Shown piece by piece: positions 11,752-23,000 of a stretch of DNA of 64,000 nt. Position 1 is the first letter of the stretch. Every line of letters begins with the position of its first letter. The notes under the pieces were generated by a model. That model saw only the letters and a program-made list of their open reading frames with translations, did no database searches and was not told where the DNA came from. The stretch lies in contig CM055617.1 in assembly GCA_029379385.1 (NCBI GenBank), forward strand, positions 3,596,001-3,660,000, given 5' to 3'. Source of the stretch: Quillaja saponaria (taxonomy: Eukaryota; Streptophyta; Magnoliopsida; Fabales; Quillajaceae). The translations under genes were made by a program, and so were the position numbers.

Positions 11752-14700
11752 TTATACTTGTAATGAAATAGCTTCAACATTGTTGTAAGGTACACCCTTA
11801 ACTTTTTTATGGTTGCCATTTCTTGGTTTGTATGATTTCCTTTTCCTTGAGGCATTCTTTTTGTGAGAGGTATCATGATCGTCAATGGCGCATTCAGTAG
11901 CAACAAAAAGATTATCCAACCTGCTGCAAGATAGGTTTACAATCACAGAGGACCTTATGTACAAAACAAATAAAAAGAAATTTAAGAAAAAAAAGAAAGA
12001 AAAGAAAGAAAAGAAAAGCCTTTGGAAGCTGCCTAACAGCAAAGAGGAAAATGAGACTTGCAATGTTGTCCTTCCTTCCAGTCACAATCAATGTTCTTCC
12101 AGAACTTGATACACAGGTATCAAGACATAGTAGGTTTCAGAATTGCCAGCCAAGATGGAGGAACATGACATGGATGCAAGGTCATAAACGCGTACCTGCA
12201 TGGCTCAAAATATCATTCTTCCCTCGAGCATATAAGCACAAGCATCCTTACAAGTACTACGTATAGATCTATGAATCAAATAATATACACTGTCTATTTC
12301 TTGTTCCTAGTTTCAACTACACAAGACCTCATTTTTCTGCTTCTTCCCTCCACTCCTTTTTCCTCGTGTTTGCTGAGAAGGATCACATTTTACTTGATAA
12401 CTAACATGGCTGAAAAACACATGAATCTTCATATGGTAACAAAATAAACATTCATAGGTTCAGTGATAGAACAGAGGCTACTTCAATGTCATTCACTTGA
12501 GGATTTCATAACAATCAAATCTTTTTTTTTTCTGTTTTTTGTTTGGTTTTTTTTTAAATTATTAGATCCACATCCTCTACCTTAATGCAACCAATTTTTG
12601 GTCCACAGGCAAGTTTTTCATACCTGTTCAAGATTCGTGGCGAGCGCACGCAATTTTTTATCCTCACCTAGAAACTTCATATCCAGAATCTCTTCATTGT
12701 ATCCTACAAGTCTTTTTGTTAGCATCAATCGGACACCTCTTCAGTGTGTTCCAGTGAATAAAAAAGAAACTGCTGGTCAGCAGTGACACAAAGTAGTCCT
12801 TGGGGAAGCATAACAGCAGCCGTGAAGCCCCTTTGCAAGCCATCCTCATCTAAGCTGGCTGTAACATCTGAGGCTATTTGCTCAAACAGGCAAACTGCAA
12901 TGTCAATAGAAAATAAATAATCAGGCATTACATATAATTAATCTTAATTTGAAAAGCTACGACATTTAAAGGCTCCAAGAGACCTACAGGTCATTGAGCA
13001 AAACAATAAGCACACAATACTTGTATTTAACACAAGATATTACAAACTACTTGGTAAGCCTCATGCTTTTACCCTTCAGAATTCCATATCTGTACAATCC
13101 CAACTGCACCGACAGTAATATAAAAAAAATTGCTTGCGAAACCACTTTTTTTCTTTCCATTCTGCTAATTTATATGAATCCAGAGATGAGGCAAAAGGAG
13201 TCCCAGAACGGATTACAGATACAGCTTCAACAGCCTCATTCGTGACAACAGTCTTTCTGCTGCTATAATCATGAGGTCCCACAAGCTAACAACCTGTCAC
13301 CATTCTATAATCAGTTAGGCTGACAATATATTGCAAGCCAAGTTTCCAAAAGCTGTAGGTATCTAACTTAAATAATAGTGGTAACACCAAATAAACAATA
13401 TGGATATTTATAATGTTGACATAATGCCACATCGGCATATATTAATTTTGACTTAGCACAGACAATCAAAGATCCAAATGAAATGCCCTCTAATGGAAGA
13501 ACAGCTATGTGCTATGTTTGATAAAGTTCGAGAATTTATTATACAGCAATTAACTGATAATATAAGCAATCAAATATCCAAATACATTTATCGAGCAGGG
13601 AAAAAAATTGTTTAGATGCTACTGTTAATTTTCATGTTAGTCAACATCTTGTCATCTATTTCTTTTCTCTTTCTTGTTCCTTTAAGTTTCACTTGAAAAT
13701 GCTACTGGGTAAGCATTTTGAAGTTGTACAGACGGGTACATTTTTCCACAATTGGATATCAATGAACTGCTTCCAGTGACATCTTCATCTCCATTACGAT
13801 CTAGATACAGATAAATGGCAATGTGAAACTATTATACACTTGGAAGGGTACCCAAAGGGTGATTGCTCTTCTCTGTAATGTCCTCCATGTTATAGGAGGT
13901 CCTTAGGTCTCGGCTTAACAGTACAATTGGAGGCAAACAGCAGGAGCAGAACAATGTCATTTGTGCAGATCAATAGATAAACGCAGTTAAAAATGCCAGA
14001 TACCCAGAGCATGGGAAAAACCTCCTATTAAATGAAATTTGCATTACTATTTACAAAAATAGAATCAGAAGCTACTTATCGACTTTCAAGGGTTTGCAAA
14101 TACTACATAAAGAACAAAAACACAATCTTATAGAAAATTCTAACAAAAAGGAGGGGCATATGATGCAATACATGTATAAGATGGAAACTATTATGAGTAC
14201 TACTATATCTCTTCCAGCACTGAGCAACGTCCATCTATCTTCTGATACAGCCATAGAAGTAACTGCTGACCGATGATTATCTAGTATTGCAATGCATTTT
14301 TTGGATACAAGATCCCAAACTCGGACAGTTGCATGATCACTTCCAGAAAAAAGCTGTGGAAGGAATCTCAACATGATGTGTAAAAGAATAAGAGGAAGGG
14401 ATGATAAACAACTGAGGAGAAAATAAAGAAAGGATGGAAGGAAACATCACCTTTGAAATGAAAGGGATCAAACATATTATTTTGTTGGACTAAGACGGTT
14501 TTATATCCCTAAATATTACAATTATCTTATCCCTGCTTCTTTACGTGCCTCGGCAAAAAAAAATAAAAAAAATCTCACAATAAGCAAATACAGCTCCTGT
14601 GCATCAAAGACCCTGACCAATAAGAGGGGAGGGGGGTTGTTAGCAGACCCATTAAATGAAGTTGAATACTGTTGAAAAATTTCGAGGGGCAAAGACAGGT

Positions 14701-16269
14701 AAGCAGAAAAAGTAAAAGTGTAAAACTTTATTTCAATATAACCAAGAGATGTAACATATTTTGTTTAATCAAAACACAGAACAACAAAGGGTCCTAAATT
14801 GATCATCCTTCAGGTCCAAAGGTAAGATTCAGGAATGTTCCAGGTTCTTTCTCAGTGACTGTTCCTCATTTGAAGATAAAATTGAAGGAACATGTCGTAG
14901 CAGAAAAACAAAGATCAGGAACTTGTCATAGCAGAAAAACAAATAGCAGGAACATGTTTTAGCAGAAAAACTTGAGTCATAAGAAGATCATACTTTTCAG
15001 TAACTGTATTTTCTGTGCATGGTTTGTCAAAGATTCATTTGCAACTGAGAAGGTATTGCTTGTTCCACTTTCAATTAACTTCTATTGTACGTTGCACATA
15101 TTCACAATTTTATATCTCTCTCATATGGGCAAACCCCATGATGGTTGCGCATGATAACCTACATTTAACATGTGAACCTCTCTCTCACACACACGTCTAA
15201 GCATTATAATGGTTTAGAGATGAATATAAGGCAAGTATACTTCCAAAGAAAATGGGCCATTGACATCAACCCATACGGTTATACAGAAACATCAACAAAT
15301 TAAATAGTTTACACCATTGATATAAGTAAGAACAATATAAATGCATATACAGGAAAGTAGCCAACAGAAATCACATTTATTAAAGACAAGCTAAAATAAG
15401 AGATAATAGATATTTGGGCTTTTACTTTGGACTTACAAGAGTTCTATTTGGATCAGGATGGAACAGAATACTAGAAACAATCCCTTTGTGACCCTTAAAA
15501 TAATGAGTGCAGAAACCACCATCAACATCCCGAACAAGGACTTTCCCATCTGCTCCTGCTGCGGCCAGCAATCCCTCAGATGAATGGCATGCCATACCCA
15601 TAACGAAACCTTCATGACTCTACCAAATGACCAAAACAAATACCAGCTACATATTAATGAAACAAAGAATTAATAGAGAGGGAAGGCTTCTAAAATTTGA
15701 GCTTCAAGATGAGGAAAAAAATGAGCAACTGAAAAATAAAATGAACATAGAGTAACGAAGTAGTTTAGTGTGAGCCTTTTGTTCCATTAAAAAAAAGAAG
15801 CTAATTAAACCATTCCAGGCTCATCCATCTCTTTTCCTTCCTTTCAGCAAAACTTCAATAGTAAAAGCTTTCTACCTCCCTCCCTCAGCAAGCAAGCAAA
15901 GTCTATAAATTTCATTGATTTTCTTTATTTCTCCGCCATCAAAGAGTACCCAAATCAGTAAATTCCAATTACCTTCCAAGACCCGACACATTTCCGGGTA
16001 GATAAATCCCAAACTCTAATTTGCCGGCTGTGACTTGCGGAGAAGAGAAGCTTGTCATCTGGGCTAAGAGTCAAAGCTGTAACCGCCTCAGAGTAGCTCT
16101 CGATAGTCGACCTTACGGATGCATTCGACGAATCTACAATCTTTATGGACTCATTACATGCGCAGGCAATGAAGAAGCCATCTGATGAAACGACAAAAGG
16201 CCCACCGGTGTAGCACTGCTGCAGTGAGGGAAAACACCGGTAATTCTTCTTGAATGATAAGGAAGCCAT
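11752..16269 (-). pseudogene. TOZ: Decayed TORMOZ/UTP13 (WD40, SSU processome) gene
   Basis: The intact gene encodes a roughly 870-residue double beta-propeller protein of the UTP-B complex needed for 18S pre-rRNA processing. Exons recognised on the minus strand are 16269-15973 (MASLSFKKNYRC, then LSPDDKLLFSASHSRQIRVW), 15619-15437 (GADGKVLVRDVDGG), 14353-14204 (SGSDHATVRVWDL), 13293-13073, 12894-12624 (RGFTAAVMLP, LCVTADQQFLFYS), 12195 to about 12060 (VRVYDLASMSCS, DTCVSSSG), and a tail exon 11920-11752 (SRKRKSYKPRNGNHKK). The first three keep frame. Exon 4 needs one T removed from an eight-T run (13122-13129). Exon 5 loses frame near 12735 and exon 6 near 12140. The second WD40 half and UTP13 C-domain, about 350 residues, are absent between 12060 and 11920. 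The intron-exon structure is kept, so this is a decayed gene copy and not a retrocopy. A short N-terminal protein might still be made. Confidence 0.85.
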
Positions 16270-17075
16270 GGATTTAGCTCCGGTGGTAGAAGATTTGAGA
16301 GTCAGAACCGGTCACATGAAGCAGCAAGTGTTAAAGGTAAGGTTCTATGGGTTTAAGGAAGGGTTCTGTCTTGTCAATTGCCAAAAAAGTAAAGCTAAAA
16401 AATTAAAATATTTATTAACTCAGAAAAGTTATTCAATAAGTTAAAATACCATGGCTCAAAATTCAAATACTCAGATTAAATTAAATTATTTTAATAAATA
16501 AAATGTGTGTGCTGACATAGCTTGATAGGAGCGGGAGGTCCCACTGACATAATTGCTGGCGTTACTGAACTGTTGGAGCTTTTCTTTGATTAATTAACAG
16601 TTTCCTTTAACCTGCTTTCGCTCTCTGGTACCGAAGTTTTCTCCTTGCTTAAGATTTTTATTTGGGTTGGTCATCAATTTTCTTTTATTTTATTTTGTAA
16701 AATTTCCATTCAGTGGGAAACTTTTTTTTTTTTTTTTTGGGGGCTGGGCTGATGTATTGAGTATTACTAAATTTATGGTTTTCTTCTTAATCTATTAAGG
16801 ATCAAAAAGTTTTACAGTCTTCAATCCAATTTACTTAAATGTTTTAGTTTTTTTCTTCCCTCACTCTTTTTCTGAGTGGGTTGTTGAACCTGTTGTTGTT
16901 TTAATAGGCTGAAATTTGCAGCCATCAAATTCATTGTTCATTATTTTTATAGTTATTGTGGTTGATGATTGACCAGGTTGTTTTTGAGCATAGGATAGGA
17001 AGAGCAACCAAATAGGCCTCTGACCACTGATCAAAGCAGTTGGGGTAGGAAGCTGGTTGGTTGGAATTTGGGGTT
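16270..17075. promoter_or_regulatory. Head-to-head spacer between the TOZ relic and PANK2
   Basis: About 800 bases separate the two divergent start codons, so the segment should hold the PANK2 promoter and leader and whatever remains of the TOZ promoter. It has T-rich tracts, including about 18 T near 16721-16738. No clear TATA box could be assigned. Confidence 0.45.
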
Positions 17076-20000
17076 ATGGCTGGTCTATCTCTAACAGGAG
17101 ACACACATCATGTAATTGACGTTATAAAGGACAAGGAGACGGAGGAGAAGAACAAGCCTATAGAAAAGGTAGTCAAAGAGGATATTGGTCAAGGGGAAGC
17201 GAGATAAGGCTCCTACGATTCACCGGTCGGGTTCACGGCCTCAGCTTGACGTCAGTAAAGCTGAAATTCAAGGAAATGTTGGGGAAAGATATCCCACAAT
17301 TTTGTTGCCCAACCAATCTGATGATATATCTCATCTGGCTCTTGACATTGGAGGTAAATGCTCTTCTTTTCTGTTTTTTTTTTTCTTTTTTTTAAATTAC
17401 TTGTTTTTTAAAGTAATAGGGATGGGGGTGTAGGACACGGGAGGGTACATAAAAAAAAAGGTTGATAGTATTTATGACTTATTTTTCTCTTTCTCTTTGG
17501 CTGATTTTCTTTCAACTGCAGGCTTACAAACTACCCAGAATTTCTATGTTATATGTGCGTTGTATGTCCTTTGGGGGGTGTGGGGGGGGGGGGGGGGGGA
17601 ATGGTATTTTCAGTAGCTACATTTGATGTATACATTACCATGGGAGTTTTTAATTACATGGATCAGTTGTGTCAGAATATTTTTTGCAATTAGTTGTCTG
17701 TGTAAAATATATAAAGAGGAAGAAAGAGTAATAGCTTAGATTATTCCAAGATTGCACCAAAACCTTATATTTATAGTAGAGAATGTACATAAGATTTGAT
17801 TATCTAAATAATGCTGGACTTAACACTAAACACACTCTAACACTCTGGCTCAAGCTAGAGTATATATATGCTCAAACTTGTACAAATATAATCCTAAGTA
17901 TCAAAACTCACAATGCACTCCTATAACAAAAAATTACATCAAATTTCACGACTCACTCAATGCCTGAGAGAACGAGAAAGGCACAAATAACATGTGCCTA
18001 AAAGAGAATGACACAAACAATCGTTAGTTCAAAACCAACCTAAAATGCCAATTGGCAACAACTTCTGCCGAAAACTTCTCTAGTAGGAAAATAAGATCAG
18101 GCAACTCTGGAATAAGTGATTACGAGCAGGAAATGTTGAAAACTCTTCAATCTTGAATGTGGTTGTGTCAAAGGACTAAACAACCAACAAACATGAAGAC
18201 AAACTTCAGTAAAAACTTCAAAACTGTTCGGGGCTGCCGCCAAAGAGGAGAGGTGGCAGCCCAAGATTAAACTTGGGTTTTGATCAAATTCGGTCTGATA
18301 CCGTGTAAAATATATAAAGAGGAATAAGGAGTAGTAGCTTGGATTATTCCAAGACTACACCAAAATCTTATATTTATAGTAGAGAACGTACAAAAGATTT
18401 GCTTATCTTAACAATATGGGAATTAACAACCAACATAACTTAACACCAAACATACTCTAACAGGTTGTAACTTCTTTGCTTTTTTAGTTTACTTTTTTAT
18501 ATTTCGCTCGATTCATGTTGATTTATGTTAAAGAATATATTGGTTGCATCTTCTGATATGTCTGAAACTTAAGATCTTTCAATAAATATTGACAGGATCT
18601 CTCATCAAGTTGGTGTACTTTTCAAGGCATGAGGACCGACCAGTCAATGATAAGAGGCAGAGGAGTATGAAGGAGAGATTGGGAATTTCCAATGGTAATA
18701 GGAGGAGCTATCCTATTCTTGGTGGGAGGCTGCATTTCGTGAAGTTTGAGACAAGCAAGATTACTGAGTGTTTGGACTTCATTTATTCCAAGCAGCTTCA
18801 CCGTGGTGGTATTGCTATCATCTTCACTCTTCATACTATTGTTCGACTTATTCTAATGTTAATCGTCTTCACATCAAGTAAATTTGTTCCACCATTATCC
18901 TTTTGTTAGTTATAGTTCTAACTTTGAGGAATTTCTTCTTTCTAGGAATGGAATCACATTACCACAATTCCCCAGCTAATGGAAATGCTATAATAAAGGT
19001 ACTTTTTTTAACTGTGGTTGCTTCAATCATTTCAGAAGCTGGGATTATCTCTGGTGTTATCTTATAGATTAATTGAAAGTAGCACTACTGGTTTAGATAC
19101 ATTCTAGATTACTTTATAGGATAATTATGAGTATTGCATATCTCTTACGTTATGCAGATGAACACATTTTGTTATTAGAATATTCCTGAAAGTGACCCTT
19201 GTCAAGTTGACAACCTATTCATATGGCTCAATTGTTTGTCATTGATATTTCTTTTCTCTTTTCACCATACCCTTTTTAATTTCTGATTATCAATTTATCT
19301 GATATAGAATTGTTTCATTTATGTACCCTCCTAACCTTAATAAAATGATTTCATAACCAGCCACCTAAAGGTCATTGTTCTTTGCTTTCCAATTCTCATT
19401 AGACAGAAGATATCAGTGGGTAATTGAGAAAATTATTTTTATGCTGTTGTTAATGACTTTACCTTTGTGATAAGGCTACTGGTGGTGGAGCATACAAGTT
19501 TGCAGACCTCTTCAAAGAAAAGCTTGGGGTTAGTCTTGACAAAGAAGACGAAATGGATTGTCTTGTCGCTGGAGCAAATTTTTTGCTTAAGGTGGGTCCT
19601 TAATACGAAAAATATCTATTCTCCTTAGGTACTAACTCAAGAAAGTGGGTGCAAGTATGTTTCTCTTTGGCCACTGGGTATAAGCTTTTTAAATAATAAC
19701 TAAACAGAATATCTTCGCCCTACCCAATAAGTGTGGTCTTATCGAGAAACTTTGAAGGACACTTCCAATTTTGCTACTTTAGTTGGATTGTAATTTATTT
19801 CTCTATTCCATCAATTGTGAATACCTGTCTATTATTGCTATACTTGGATGCAGTATGATGGAAAAGCCATTGGTCATCTAAGGTTTCTATATGCTTTTGT
19901 CTGCTCCTTTTCACGAGAATTGCTTGCAGAAATGTATTAGAATTTTAACATGAATGTATTCGAGTAAGTATTTTGCTTGCAAATGTGGTTAACAATTGCA

Positions 20001-23000
20001 CTCTTCTTTCTTTTCCATCTTCACATCTTCTGTGCTTCTGTTTTATCCACTAAAATTTTGATGAGATATAGATTGACTATATCGGCTGGAATAAGTAGTA
20101 GTTTTGTAAATCTCTTTTCTGCCAATACTTGCAACATGTGGGTAACACATAGTAATATATATAATTCATTCCCGATGATACTTAGTATCTTCTCTTTATT
20201 TGTTCCAATGTTTTTTTTGTTTTTGTTTTTTTCATCAGTCATTGTATCTTCTGATTAATGTTCAATTACATCTTAGTAGGCAATTCGTCATGAAGCTTTC
20301 ACACACATGGAGGGCCACAAAGAGTTTTTTCAGATTGACCATAATGATTTATTTCCTTATCTTCTGGTTAATATTGGATCCGGTGTTAGTATGATCAAGG
20401 TAAATTATGGTTCATCTTCTGTTCTGATTTTATCAACTTCTATTTAGTTATGTATGATAAAGACTTACTAGTTACTACTTACGGTCTATGATTTTATTTT
20501 GAACTGTTACAGGTTGATGGGGATGGAAAATTTCAGAGGGTTAGTGGGACAAATGTTGGTGGTGGTACTTATTGGGGCTTGGGAAGGCTATTAACGAAAT
20601 GCAAGAGGTCATCCAAACTTTCTGATCAACTTTATCATTTTTGTTCATCTACATTTTCAGAACTATTGTAGAACTTTTAAACGAAATCATTTCAGTTTTG
20701 ATGAATTACTAGAGTTGAGTCAGAAGGGAGATAATAGTGCTGTTGACATGCTTGTCGGGGACATTTATGGTAGTATGGACTATTCCAAGGTATATTTTGA
20801 TCTTTTTTCTATTGTAGAAATCTAATATGTATGTTCCATGGGGAATAAATTGTTGGTATTGATCAGTTATTTTCTTATTAACAGATTATAAGATGAATTA
20901 GCTGAACTTTTACTTCGATTATTATGGCTAAGTATTTCCCAGTATTTAATATTCACAGATTGGTCTATCAGCTTCAACGATTGCTTCTAGTTTTGGCAAG
21001 GCTATATCAGAAAACAAGGAGCTTGAGGACTACAGACCAGAAGATATTTCCCTCTCTCTCTTGCGAATGATTTCTTACAATATTGGACAGGTAAGCTGGG
21101 TAACCATAGAATCTTAGTAAACTGGTATACTCAAACATGCAAGACAGAGTAGGACATTACTTTTATACAAATCTATTGGTGAGTATGTTCTTCCTTTGGG
21201 AACATCTGATAAAATTTATTGATGAATATGTTCTTCTGGTTCATTTTATTATCTTCTGATTCCATGTTTGTCTGCTTCGTGACCTCAGACTCTTGGCTGG
21301 AACTGTTAAACAAAAACATTAAATTTCATATATCAAAATATACATATATTTTTTTCGAGTTTCATTAATTCAATATTACATATTATGGCTAGATGTAATT
21401 ATAAGATATTTGGACTATAAACTTGAAACATATAATTTCTTTTTGGAGTTGGAAACTTTCTCCTTAAATTATTTAAAATTCTCCCGAGGTTACTATTTAA
21501 TTTATTTTGAATTTATCATATTGGTTCCTTGGAAATTACATGACATCCCTTTTTTTTTTTTTTTTGGATTTTAGATAAATCCCCTTCATTTTGAAATTCT
21601 TTTTGTTTGTATTTCTAGAAAAGTCTACTTTGATTTAAATGGAGCATGATGAAAATAAAGAGGACTCTTTTTTCTAGGGTTAGTGATGATGATCTCCGAT
21701 ATTATAATATTTTTTGCTTTATCTTTTGATGTTATTAGATTTTTCTAGTGGTATTCTTTTATATTTGTTCTAGCTAGCACAGAGATTTGGCCATTACTAA
21801 ATGATTGTTCTGCTGTATAGATATCTTACTTGACTGCACTGCAATTTGGACTGAAGCGAATCTTTTTTGGAGGCTTTTTCATAAGGGGCCATGCTTATAC
21901 TATGGACTCTATTTCTTTTGCAATCCAGTTCTGGTAGATATTACTTTATTAAGTTTCTATTATTATTTGTTCCCATTAGTCATTATCATTATTATTTTAA
22001 AAATGTTACACCCTATTCTATCTTGAGATTTCAATTTCATCTATTCTTCATTTAGGTCTAAAGGAGAAGCACAAGCAATGTTTTTGCGACATGAAGGGTT
22101 TCTAGGAGCTTTAGGTGCATTTTTGAGCTATGAAAAGCATGGTTTGGATGACCTGATGGCGCATCAGCTAGTTGAAAGGTTCCCAATGGGTGCTCCATAC
22201 ACAGGAGGAGAGATTCATGGCCCCCCACTTGGTGATTTGAATGAGAAGGCAAGTGGTGGGAATTTTAAGAAAATTTGACATACAGTAATGGTCTGCTTAA
22301 AAATGGGCATGAGTTAGGTGATTTTGCTAATTGCTCAGTTTGCAGTAGCTCTGCATCAATTTTGAGAAACAGGCTGGGCTTTGTTATGCTTTACATTACT
22401 GTTACTTTCAAGATCCCAAATTTTTTTCTGAGAGAGATTTCTCCTGAAGTTGCACAAATAAAAAGTTGTGAAGTGACCCATTATGGAGATTCTTTGGAAT
22501 CATTTAGATGTTTTTATTCTGGGGAATCATATTCAGTGAAGTTGGAACAGTGTCTTGCCAACTACAGCACAAAAGGCGGAAAGTTTAGAATATATAGTTT
22601 AAATTCATAGTGAACATTATTATAAAGAGTGCAATCGTAAAATTCTATGTTTATAAATAAAGAGGGTTCAATAGGACAGCATCCTAGTGATTTTATACAT
22701 ATTCTGCTATCAATTTAAAGATTCAAATTCCTCATTAATACAGACTTGTGCTAGTCTTCAGGATTCCTTTTTTATCAAATTCACATATTGTCTGTCTCTG
22801 TCAATTTAATAAGTGTATGTGACCATGCTTCCTTTCTTCGAGTACTTGCACAACTAGCCCGAGCTTTCTTCATCTGAGATATAAGATATTTTCGTATAAG
22901 TTGCCTTGGGGGATTGCTTTGTTGAATTTCTAAAATGAACTTCCCATTTTGTGTTTTATGCTCACTTGAATGAAAACTTCTTCTTTTTTATGAAACATTA

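Noticed and set aside
12330..12420. Minus-strand Lys-rich segment between TOZ exons 5 and 6 as an extra exon
   Set aside because: It matches no part of TOZ that I recall and has no convincing splice ends.
13076..13139. Short intron explaining the frame break in TOZ exon 4
   Set aside because: The only fitting donor/acceptor pair would give an intron of about 42 bases, below the usual plant minimum; a one-base indel in the T8 run is simpler.
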